A stretch of DNA of 18,372 nt, from positions 1-18,372 of the forward strand of contig JBASTM010000001.1 of NCBI GenBank assembly GCA_049274895.1, written 5' to 3'. The DNA comes from JACQLN01 sp049274895 (GTDB taxonomy: Bacteria > Patescibacteriota > Minisyncoccia > JACQLN01). The notes under the pieces are model-generated. The model had not been told where the DNA came from. It saw only the letters and a program-made list of their open reading frames with translations, and ran no database searches. The position numbers were made by a program, and so were the translations under genes. This document shows positions 11,849-18,072 of the stretch, piece by piece. How positions within the stretch are numbered: the first letter of the stretch is position 1; every line of letters starts with the position of its first letter.

Positions 11849-11921
11849 GGAGCGGGTAAGGGGAATCGAACCCCTGTCATTAGCTTGGAAAGCTAAGGTA
11901 ATGCCATTATACGATACCCGC
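11848..11921 (-). tRNA. tRNA-Gly (anticodon UCC)
   Basis: The minus strand folds into a full cloverleaf: acceptor GCGGGTA / TACCCGC, anticodon stem TTAGC / GCTAA with loop TTTCCAA (anticodon TCC), and T arm AGGGG-TTCGATT-CCCCT. The discriminator is T, usual for glycine, and CCA is present in the DNA (11848-11850). No insertion is seen. Confidence 0.95.
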
Positions 11922-11943
11922 CTACGTCACTCGGAAACCTCGC

Positions 11944-11981
11944 GACTTCGGCGGGCAAGCCCGCTTAAGTCTTGGTTTTTT
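11944..11981 (+). terminator. Hairpin with T tract between tRNA-Gly and the minus-strand operon
   Basis: GACTT and GCGGGC pair with GCCCGC and AAGTC (11944-11971), followed by TTGGTTTTTTT on the plus strand. No plus-strand gene directly precedes it. It may end read-through transcripts or serve the convergent minus-strand genes through its A tract. Confidence 0.45.
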
Positions 11982-11984
11982 TGA

Positions 11985-12320
11985 TTATTTATCCCTTCTC
12001 GCCGCCAGGGCAAATTCATCAAAATACTTCATCAACCTCTCGCCGGTTTCATTATACTGATTTTGGCCGAAAAATAAATCGCATAGCAGTTCTCTGGCTC
12101 GGGTGATTTCTTTTAAGCGGCCATTTATTTTAACCCAACGTGGATCGGATAAAGTTAAATCAAGAAGCTCCAAAGTCCGTTCCAATGCTTGCTGGCTATA
12201 TTCCGCGCGATTTTTTTTCTGCCAGGCCCAGGTTCTGTTCACTTCGCTGCCGATATTGCCCATCTGCTCCATCAGTGTTAATTCAAACCATCGGCCAGCA
12301 GCTAAATCTTTGTGTTCCAT
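11985..12320 (-). CDS. Conserved hypothetical helical protein
   Basis: 111 residues, all predicted helical, with EQMGNIGSEVNRTWAW, EYSQQALERTLELLDLTL and ITRARELLCDLFFGQNQY as the recognisable blocks. I recognise this arrangement (MANIGSEV, RALELLDLTL, ARELLCDYFFG) from a widespread hypothetical family in candidate-phylum bacteria and archaea; its function is unknown to me. The ATG lies one base after the stop of the DUF5674 gene, so the two are translationally coupled and probably work together. A four-helix bundle is plausible (inference). Confidence 0.8.
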   Translation of the reverse strand: MEHKDLAAGRWFELTLMEQMGNIGSEVNRTWAWQKKNRAEYSQQALERTLELLDLTLSDPRWVKINGRLKEITRARELLCDLFFGQNQYNETGERLMKYFDEFALAARRDK

Positions 12321-12321
12321 A

Positions 12322-12663
12322 TTACTTAATTAACAGAGAAACTATTTTTTTAATTTTTTCTTGGATTTCCGCGCTTTCAATCGATCGGCTCCGATTACCC
12401 AAAGCCGGTTTTAGATTTATCATAGAATCAAATTCAACCCATTCGTCTTCAGGTTGGTCAAAGTATATATTTATACCCCACAAGTTGTTGTTCCTTGATC
12501 CATTTTCAATTAAAACCGCTTCTTCATCGGCATGCAGTTCACCTCCAATAGCCATAATTTCTTGCTCAATATCCACCACAGCTTTAACCAAGCTCGCAAA
12601 TGTTCCGTGAGCTGATATTTTTAATTCAACTTTAGATATTGGTGAAGTAATAATTTTTATCAT
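12322..12663 (-). CDS. DUF5674 family protein
   Basis: 113 residues matching the DUF5674 pattern as I know it: MIKIITSPISKVELK at the start, MAIGGELHADEEAVLIENGS in the middle, LWGINIYFD, EFDSMINLKPALGNRSRSIE and a final IxEKIKKIVSLLI helix. The conserved GGELHADEE and FDSMINxxP segments suggest an active or binding site, but the activity is unknown. It is the first gene of a two-gene minus-strand operon. No Shine-Dalgarno precedes the ATG. Confidence 0.85.
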   Translation of the reverse strand: MIKIITSPISKVELKISAHGTFASLVKAVVDIEQEIMAIGGELHADEEAVLIENGSRNNNLWGINIYFDQPEDEWVEFDSMINLKPALGNRSRSIESAEIQEKIKKIVSLLIK

Positions 12664-12719
12664 TTTATTTAGTACATTCGCGTTGCTACGCTCAGTATCT
12701 CCTCACCTGCGTTCGTCGG

Positions 12720-12779
12720 TCGGGCTGCTGGGAACGGTTCGAAAAACTCACCACAAGTCGAACCCAGTCTATCCCGTCC
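12720..12779 (-). pseudogene. tRNA-Pro 3' half with a 23-nt T-loop insert
   Basis: On the minus strand: GGA, anticodon-stem half CGGGA, variable TAGA, T stem CTGGG / CCCAG, acceptor half CAGCCCG, discriminator A. The T loop starts TTCGA and ends TT as normal but contains 23 extra bases (12735-12757), which pair back through TCGAACC with GGTTCGA. No 5' half is found, since the preceding split tRNA ends only 9 bases away. The CGGGA stem half differs from the neighbouring tRNA-Pro, so this was probably another proline isoacceptor. Confidence 0.55.
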
Positions 12780-12828
12780 TTCATCTAGTCGGGAAGCCGA
12801 GAATCGAACTCGGACTACCTGCTCCTTC

Positions 12829-12939
12829 ACCCGCCAAAACTTTTTATGTCGGAGTGCCGGGAATCGGACCCGGTCTACCTGCTCCCAAAGCAGGCGTACT
12901 GCCGGTATACTACACTCCGGTGTTAAAAAGTTGGGCGGG
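12829..12939. repeat. CCCGCC palindrome bracketing tRNA-Pro
   Basis: Left arm 12829-12846 (ACCCGCCAAAAC then TTTTTA) and right arm 12924-12939 (TAAAAAGTTGGGCGGG) are near-perfect reverse complements enclosing tRNA-Pro. The ends match the palindrome in the HU leader at 9684-9722. Confidence 0.65.
12849..12919 (-). tRNA. tRNA-Pro (anticodon UGG)
   Basis: The minus strand folds as acceptor CGGAGTG / CACTCCG, D arm GTATACCGGCAGTAC, anticodon stem CCTGC / GCAGG with loop TTTGGGA (anticodon TGG), variable TAGA, T stem CCGGG / CCCGG and discriminator A. C1-G72 and A73 fit proline. CCA is not in the DNA. The T loop reads TCCGATT where nearly all elongator tRNAs have TTCGATT, so position 55 is C instead of U. 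It may still function, but the change is unusual. Confidence 0.85.
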
Positions 12940-13009
12940 CAAGAAGCAGGCGTACTTCCAGGGCGATGTAATTCTATCTTATTTTACATCAAGGTAATCG
13001 CCCGCCAAA
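12933..13009. repeat. Palindromic insert in the D loop of the split tRNA-Pro
   Basis: GGGCGGGC at 12933-12940 is complemented by GCCCGCC at about 13000. Within it, GGGCGATGTAA and TTACATC...TCGCCC form a nested stem. Further right, GCCAAAA and TTTTGGC arms (minus strand, about 13030-13003) form another. AAGCAGGCGTACT at 12944-12956 is the same 13-mer as 12888-12900 in the intact tRNA-Pro. Confidence 0.5.
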
Positions 13010-13074
13010 AACAAAGACATTTGCTTTTGGCCCACTATACGACTCCCCGCTAGACCTTACTTTATCAAATAGCT

Positions 13075-13103
13075 CTGATTTAAGAAAGATGTTGTGATAT
13101 AAT
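13075..13103 (+). promoter_or_regulatory. Putative leaderless promoter of pilB
   Basis: TATAAT at 13098-13103 ends 8 bases before the pilB ATG, with CTGATT 17 bases upstream as a weak -35. No Shine-Dalgarno is present, so transcription starting near 13110 would give a nearly leaderless message. Confidence 0.5.
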
Positions 13104-13111
13104 AAAATATC

Positions 13112-14875
13112 ATGACCATTGACCTGGAAAAACTCAAAAAGTTTTTGATTGACTCCAAGCTGGTGGATGCTAAAAATTTAGAACTGGCCGAGGTAGCGAG
13201 CCAGGAAACCGGCCGCCAGCTGGATGAGGTTTTGCTGCGCCGCCAATTGGTGAGCGAGGAAATGCTGGCTAAAGCCAAGGCCTATGTTTTAGGCATCCCT
13301 TTTGTGGATCTGACCAATCAAAACATCAACCCCGACATTTTAAAAATTATTCCCGAAGCCATCGCGCGGCACAACAACATTGTGGCTTTCCGCCAAAGCG
13401 GCAACGCTTTGGAAGTGGCTATGTTGGATCCGGCCGATCTCCAAACCGTTGATTTTGTAAAGAAAAAATCCAACTTGGAAATACTGCCGCGCCTAACCTC
13501 GCGCCCTTCGCTGGAAGCGGCCATCAGGCAATACCGCAGGAGTTTAGCCGACGAGTTTAACAAAATAATTAAAACCGAAACTTCCGAGGTGGTTAAAATA
13601 GTCGGCCCGGCCGACAAGGGCGGTGGCATAAAAACGGATGCCCAACTTAATCAGGTGGCCCAGGAACTGCCGGTTATCCGCGTGGTGGATGCGCTGATCC
13701 GCCATGCTATTTTGGAAGGCGCTTCCGATATTCATATTGAGCCCGAAGAAAAAGAGGTGGTGGTAAGATACCGCGTAGACGGCGTTTTGAAAGACGTGAT
13801 GATGTTGCCCAAAGAGGTTCATCAGGGCATCGTGGCCCGGGTCAAAGTTTTGTCCAATCTTAAATTGGACGAACACCGCTTGCCCCAGGACGGCCGTTTC
13901 AAAATGGAAACGGAGGGGGCCAAAGTTTCTTTCCGTGTTTCCATTTTTCCCGTTTACGAGGGCGAAAAAGCGGTGATGCGCTTGTTGCGCGAAGACGTTC
14001 AGGGTTTCACTTTGGAAAGTTTGGGGTTGCGCGGCCGGGCTTTGGAAAGCATCCACCGCGCCATCAAGCGGCCTACCGGCTTGGTGCTGGTGACCGGGCC
14101 CACCGGCTCCGGCAAAACCACCACTCTTTACACCGCCTTGGATATTTTGAACACGCCCGAGGTCAATATCGCCACCATAGAGGATCCCATAGAATACCGG
14201 ATGCCGCGCATCAACCAAACTCAAGTCCGGCCCGACATCGGTTTCACTTTCGCCAACGGCCTAAGGAACCTGGTGCGCCAAGACCCCGACATCGTTATGG
14301 TGGGCGAGATCCGCGACAACGAAACGGCGGGCTTGGCTATCAACGCTTCGCTGACGGGCCATATGGTTGTGTCCACTCTGCACACCAATTCGGCGGCCGG
14401 AGCCATACCGCGCCTGATAGATATGAAAGTGGAGCCGTTTTTGATCGCCTCCACCGTGAAAGTGGTGGCGGCCCAGCGCTTGGTGCGTTCTTTATGCCCC
14501 GACAGCCGCGACAAATACCGCCTCACCAAAACGGAAGTTGATTCTTTGGGCCGCGAGGTTGATTTGGAAAAAATAATGAAGGTGCTTAAAGACGAAAAAG
14601 TGGTCGGCCCCAAAGAAACCTGGGAGACCATGGATTTTTACCGGCCCCGCGAAACGGAAAGCTGCCCCAAGGGCTACAAAGGCAGAGTCGGCATTTTTGA
14701 AGTTTTTGAAGTATCCGAAAAAATACAGGAGCTGATAGTCAAATCGGCCACATCCGACGAAGTCCAAAAAGCGGCGGAAGCCGAAGGCATGATAACTATG
14801 CTGGCGGACGGTTTTATAAAAGCCGTTCAAGGCATTACCAGTATAGAAGAGGTTTTGCGCGCCTCGCGCGAATAA
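13112..14875 (+). CDS. pilB: Type IV pilus assembly ATPase PilB (GspE family)
   Basis: The cytoplasmic hexameric ATPase that powers pilus extension (family knowledge). The 587 residues begin with a MshEN/GspE N-terminal domain (about 1-150). The catalytic core has ASDIHIEP, RYRVDGVLK and RVSIFP, Walker A GPTGSGKTTT (about 329-338), the Asp box IATIEDPIEY, Walker B DPDIVMVGEIRDNETA (about 391-406) and the His box TGHMVVSTLHTN. The zinc-binding tetracysteine loop is degenerate: LCPDS and SCPKGYKGR retain one Cys each of the usual CxxC pairs. First gene of a tight plus-strand pilus operon, with pilC starting 39 bases later. Confidence 0.96.
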   Translation: MTIDLEKLKKFLIDSKLVDAKNLELAEVASQETGRQLDEVLLRRQLVSEEMLAKAKAYVLGIPFVDLTNQNINPDILKIIPEAIARHNNIVAFRQSGNALEVAMLDPADLQTVDFVKKKSNLEILPRLTSRPSLEAAIRQYRRSLADEFNKIIKTETSEVVKIVGPADKGGGIKTDAQLNQVAQELPVIRVVDALIRHAILEGASDIHIEPEEKEVVVRYRVDGVLKDVMMLPKEVHQGIVARVKVLSNLKLDEHRLPQDGRFKMETEGAKVSFRVSIFPVYEGEKAVMRLLREDVQGFTLESLGLRGRALESIHRAIKRPTGLVLVTGPTGSGKTTTLYTALDILNTPEVNIATIEDPIEYRMPRINQTQVRPDIGFTFANGLRNLVRQDPDIVMVGEIRDNETAGLAINASLTGHMVVSTLHTNSAAGAIPRLIDMKVEPFLIASTVKVVAAQRLVRSLCPDSRDKYRLTKTEVDSLGREVDLEKIMKVLKDEKVVGPKETWETMDFYRPRETESCPKGYKGRVGIFEVFEVSEKIQELIVKSATSDEVQKAAEAEGMITMLADGFIKAVQGITSIEEVLRASRE

Positions 14876-14886
14876 GTCTAATACGG

Positions 14887-14903
14887 CCTATTGGTCTTAT
14901 AGG
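14887..14903 (+). repeat. TATAGG-type hairpin between pilB and pilC
   Basis: CCTAT and ATAGG flank TGGTCTT in the 39-base gap. The sequence GGCCTATTGGTCTTATAGG is close to the start of the palindrome after pilC (16162-16196), suggesting the same intergenic repeat family. Confidence 0.45.
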
Positions 14904-14914
14904 ACATATAAACT

Positions 14915-16168
14915 ATGGAATTTGAATACAAGGCCGTATCCAAAGACGGCCAGAAAGTTTCCGGCACCAGGGAATCGGCCAGCCAGACAGCTCTGGCCCG
15001 CGAGTTAAGAGACGAGGGCTTGTTTTTGGTGGGCGCGCGCGACCGCTCTATGGCGGTCAAAGCCGAGATCAGCCTTAGCGGCGCAAATTTTTTTGAAAAG
15101 CTGTCAACTTCTTTCGATTTTTTAATCAAACACGTCAGTTTGCAGGAAAAAGTGGTTTTTTCGCGCCATTTGGGTTTGATGATCAAGGCCGGTTTTTCTT
15201 TGAACAAGGCCTTGGAGACTTTGACCCGCCAGACCGCCAACAAATATTTCGCCGGCGTCATTAAAGATCTAAACGACAAAGTGGCCGCGGGCAAATCTTT
15301 TTACGACGCGGCGTCGGATCATAAAAACGTTTTTCCGCCGGTGTTTATAAGCATGATCCAGGTGGGCGAGGCCTCGGGCAAACTGGAGGAGACGCTGAAA
15401 TTGGCCACGCGCCATCTTAAGCGGGAATACACCCTAAAAAGAAAAATAAGGGGGGCGCTGGCTTACCCGGCCGTGGTGGTGGGCGCCATGGCGGCGGTGG
15501 GCACACTGATGATTATTTTCGTTTTGCCGCAACTGGCTGCGACTTTTTCCGAACTTAACATTGAACTGCCCTTAAGCACCAAAATTATTTTTGGCCTCTC
15601 CGATTTTATAATCAAATTTTGGTATCTGGTTTTGGTTATATTGGCTGTGGTCGTTTACGGCTTTTATTTTTTTACCAAAAAAACCGAGCTGGGGCGAAAA
15701 GCGGTGGATATAACTTTTCTTAAGTTTCCGATTTTCGCGGATCTTACCAAAAAACTGAATTCGGCCCGCCTGGCCCGGACTTTAAGCTCCCTTCTTTCTG
15801 GCGGAGTTCCGCTAATAGAGGCCTTAAAAATTACCGCTGCCACGCTTAATAACTTCTTTTACCGCCGAGCGGTGCTCGCGGCCATTCCCGAAGTGGAAAA
15901 AGGCCGGACGCTTTCCTCGGTGCTGGCCAGATACCCCAATCTTTTCCCGCCGGTGGTTACCGAAATGGCGGCGGTGGGGGAGGAAACCGGCTCGCTCACC
16001 GTTATCTTAAAGGAACTAGCCCGATTTTTTGAAAGCGAGGTTTCCATTTCCACCAAAAGTTTATCGGCTATTGTGGAGCCAATAATCATGATCGCTATCG
16101 GCATAGCCGTGGGTATTTTCGCCTTGTCCATCATCCAGCCGATTTATTCCATAGGTACAGGCCTATAG
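14915..16168 (+). CDS. pilC: Type IV pilus inner-membrane platform protein PilC (GspF family)
   Basis: The polytopic platform protein that couples the PilB motor to pilin addition (family knowledge). The 417 residues start with the conserved FEYKAVSKDGQKVSGTRES, followed by two T2SSF repeats (about 80-205 and 280-405), each with the FPPVxxxMxxVGExxGxL motif (FPPVFISMIQVGEASGKL and FPPVVTEMAAVGEETGSL). Membrane segments are near residues 185-212, 238-258 and 385-412. Length is normal. The stop codon lies in the left arm of the 16162-16196 palindrome. Confidence 0.95.
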   Translation: MEFEYKAVSKDGQKVSGTRESASQTALARELRDEGLFLVGARDRSMAVKAEISLSGANFFEKLSTSFDFLIKHVSLQEKVVFSRHLGLMIKAGFSLNKALETLTRQTANKYFAGVIKDLNDKVAAGKSFYDAASDHKNVFPPVFISMIQVGEASGKLEETLKLATRHLKREYTLKRKIRGALAYPAVVVGAMAAVGTLMIIFVLPQLAATFSELNIELPLSTKIIFGLSDFIIKFWYLVLVILAVVVYGFYFFTKKTELGRKAVDITFLKFPIFADLTKKLNSARLARTLSSLLSGGVPLIEALKITAATLNNFFYRRAVLAAIPEVEKGRTLSSVLARYPNLFPPVVTEMAAVGEETGSLTVILKELARFFESEVSISTKSLSAIVEPIIMIAIGIAVGIFALSIIQPIYSIGTGL

Positions 16169-16200
16169 GACTTATAAGTCCTATAAGTCCTATAGGTTTT
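16162..16200 (+). terminator. Perfect 15-bp hairpin plus TTTT between pilC and the pilin genes
   Basis: CCTATAGGACTTATA (16162-16176) and TATAAGTCCTATAGG (16182-16196) enclose AGTCC and are followed by TTTT, with the next ATG at 16201. The pilC stop is inside the left arm, and the right arm occupies the space where a ribosome-binding site should be. It may attenuate transcription or block translation of the first pilin gene. Confidence 0.6.
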
Positions 16201-17037
16201 ATGAAAAGAGACGGTTTTTCTTTAGTGGAACTTATTGTGGTTATGGCCGTCGGCGGCTTGCTTACCGCCGGAGCCACGGTGTCTTTTGGCGCGCTTAGAA
16301 ATTCCACCAATTTGGAGGCCGCGGCCGATTTGGTAAAAACCACTCTGGAAAAATCGCGCCTATCCGCCTTGGCCCGAGAAGACGGCTCCGGCTGGAGCGT
16401 TAAAATAAACTCCAATAATCTGGTCTGGTTTAAGGGCACGGCCTACGATTCCGGAGATGCCAACAATAAACCGATTGGTTTGCCCGACGGCGTCCAAATA
16501 GCCAGCGTCAATTTGGAAAACTCGGCGAGCTCGGTTTTTTTTAACACGCTTACCGGCACCACCAGCCCCGGCAATGTGGTTATATCTTTAATTTCCGATC
16601 CTGCCAAAACCAGAACTGTATATATCAACCGTTCCGGCACCGTGGCCCGATCGTCAGCCACCGATATCGCCAAACCCATCACCGATCACCGTCACTTGCA
16701 TTTTGATTTGGGCTGGAGTATTCAAGGCGCTTTGGAACTAAAATTTATTTTCTCTGGACCTAGCCAGACGCAAACGGTGGTGATGGCGCCTTATTTTAAC
16801 GCCGATAGCAGTAGTTTTGATTATACCGGCGCATTTACCGTGGGCGGCGCTACCCAAAAAATCAGAGTGCACACCCATTCTCTAACAGCGTCCAATACTC
16901 TGCTTTCCATCGGGCACAGTATGATGGAAAACAGTAAAGCCGTGGAGATTTTGATAGATAATAAGTCCATCACCGCTTATACCGCCGCGGGCGTGGCTAC
17001 CGCGGGCGCGTTCGGCGGCACAATGACACCGCAATGA
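16201..17037 (+). CDS. Prepilin-like protein 1 (GspH-type N-terminus, extended)
   Basis: 278 residues with a type III prepilin signal: leader MKRDG, cleavage before F, then FSLVELIVVMAVGGLL with the conserved Glu at mature position 5. The hydrophobic helix is followed by a GspH/FimT-like segment (NLEAAADLVKTTLEKSRLSALARE) and a beta-rich domain. From about residue 150 there is an extra domain with a His-rich DHRHLHFDLGW start and Ser/Thr-rich strands. That makes it much longer than usual minor pilins (150-180). No Shine-Dalgarno; the start abuts the hairpin. The stop overlaps the next start (ATGA). It is probably a minor pilin or tip adhesin (inference). Confidence 0.85.
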   Translation: MKRDGFSLVELIVVMAVGGLLTAGATVSFGALRNSTNLEAAADLVKTTLEKSRLSALAREDGSGWSVKINSNNLVWFKGTAYDSGDANNKPIGLPDGVQIASVNLENSASSVFFNTLTGTTSPGNVVISLISDPAKTRTVYINRSGTVARSSATDIAKPITDHRHLHFDLGWSIQGALELKFIFSGPSQTQTVVMAPYFNADSSSFDYTGAFTVGGATQKIRVHTHSLTASNTLLSIGHSMMENSKAVEILIDNKSITAYTAAGVATAGAFGGTMTPQ

Positions 17038-17540
17038 AAAAGACTACCCGCTACCCACTACTCACTACCAACTATTCCGGTTTCTCATTACTGGAAATTG
17101 TTATCGTTCTCGGCTTTTTAGGTATCGTGGCCGCTTCCTTGGTCCAGTTGAACCTAGTGTTTACGCGCGGCGTGGCGGCCAGTTCCCTTAATGTGCGGGC
17201 TAACGCCCTCGCCGCCGAAACTGCCGAGGCGCTGCGTTTTATTAAAGAAGATCAATGGAACAATTTAGGCAATTTAACCCCCAACACCGTTTACTATCTT
17301 TCTTTTTCCAGCTCACCTAATAAATGGAACGTCGTTAGTTCCGATCCGGGTAAAATAGATAACATTTTTACCAGAACTTTTAAGGTCAATCAGGTTTACC
17401 GCGACGCCGTTACCGGAAAAATTGTTTCTTCCGGCGGCAGTTTGGACACTAAAACTCTATTGGCGGAAGTAAATATAGATTGGAACGAGAAAGGCAAGGA
17501 TAAAAATATCAAACTGACCACTTATTTGGCAGATTACTAG
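17034..17540 (+). CDS. Prepilin-like protein 2 (GspI/PilV-type)
   Basis: 168 residues. A 16-residue leader ends in SG, followed by FSLLEIVIVLGFLGIVAASL with Glu at mature position 5, the signature of a prepilin-peptidase substrate. The mature part has a long N-terminal helix with ANALAAETAEALRFIKEDQW, typical of GspI/PilV minor pilins, then a small beta domain. The leader DNA (about 17041-17077) is low-complexity, with repeated CTACC/CTACT words. The start overlaps the previous stop, so coupling is likely. Confidence 0.85.
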   Translation: MKKTTRYPLLTTNYSGFSLLEIVIVLGFLGIVAASLVQLNLVFTRGVAASSLNVRANALAAETAEALRFIKEDQWNNLGNLTPNTVYYLSFSSSPNKWNVVSSDPGKIDNIFTRTFKVNQVYRDAVTGKIVSSGGSLDTKTLLAEVNIDWNEKGKDKNIKLTTYLADY

Positions 17541-17541
17541 T

Positions 17542-18072
17542 ATGAAGAAACTAATCACTAAACAAGGTTTTACTCTGATAGAAATGATTTTATATGTGGC
17601 CGCTCTGGGTATTTTAGTTACTGCCCTCTCCAGTTTGACTCTAAGTACCATCAAGAGTTACCGCTTGGCCAAGGTCAGGGAAAACTTGACCACTTCGGCC
17701 GACGCCGTATTCAGCACTTTTTTGCAGGAAGCCCGCAATGCCAGCCAGATCTACGCTCCAACTTCTGTTTTAGACAGCGATAACGGCGAGTTGAGTTTGG
17801 TTACCGGTTTCGCGCCCACCAATAAAACCGAGCCCGCCACTTACGTGGATATTTACTTGGCCGGCGGGCGGGTGTGGCTCAAAAGGGAAAATGAAACAGC
17901 CACTGCCTTAACCGATCAGAACGCGGAAGTAACCCAGTTTAAGGTGGTGGAGGTGAAACCTAACAATTTAACAGGCCTAAGACTTTATTTAAGCCTTCGG
18001 GATCGGATCAATCCCAGTGAAAAAGTTTCTCTGACAACTTTCGCCATGCCTAAAGGCAACTACATCCAATGA
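17542..18072 (+). CDS. Prepilin-like protein 3 (GspJ/PilW-type)
   Basis: 176 residues. The leader MKKLITKQG is followed by FTLIEMILYVAALGILVTALSSL, a clear prepilin signal with Glu at mature position 5. The mature part has the GspJ/PilW-like pattern: a helix with SADAVFSTFLQEARNASQIYAP, then beta strands. Its ATG is one base after the previous stop. The stop overlaps the start of the next gene (ATGA), continuing the coupled minor-pilin set. Confidence 0.85.
   Translation: MKKLITKQGFTLIEMILYVAALGILVTALSSLTLSTIKSYRLAKVRENLTTSADAVFSTFLQEARNASQIYAPTSVLDSDNGELSLVTGFAPTNKTEPATYVDIYLAGGRVWLKRENETATALTDQNAEVTQFKVVEVKPNNLTGLRLYLSLRDRINPSEKVSLTTFAMPKGNYIQ

Larger units (their letters stand above)
12789..13049 (-). 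pseudogene. Second tRNA-Pro split in three by two inserts
   Basis: Three minus-strand pieces form one cloverleaf. 13049-13032 gives acceptor CGGGGAG, TC and D-stem/loop GTATAGTGG. 12959-12943 gives GGAAGTACG, anticodon stem CCTGC and TTC. 12825-12789 gives GGA, GCAGG, TAGT, T arm CCGAG-TTCGATT-CTCGG, CTTCCCG and A. CGGGGAG pairs with CTTCCCG (one G-U pair), and D stem GTA with TAC. Joined, the pieces make 72 nt with C1-G72 and A73, as expected for proline, and an anticodon loop one base short. The D-loop insert is 12960-13031; the anticodon-loop insert is 12826-12942 and contains an intact tRNA-Pro. Whether the pieces are ever joined is unknown. Confidence 0.6.

Noticed and set aside
11660..11921. 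Integrated mobile element between the tRNA-Gly copies
   Set aside because: Only 188 bases separate the copies and no integrase or cargo gene is present; kept as a possible scar only.
12683..12997. Plus-strand open frame of 104 codons with GVPGIGPGLPAPKA-like text
   Set aside because: It is the antisense of the tRNA-Pro gene and its fragments; the repeated Gly/Pro-rich text is just the reverse complement of tRNA arms.
12789..13049. Group I intron as the cause of the tRNA-Pro splits
   Set aside because: The inserts (72 and about 117 bases) are too small and consist of simple palindromes plus a tRNA, without group I core elements that I can see.
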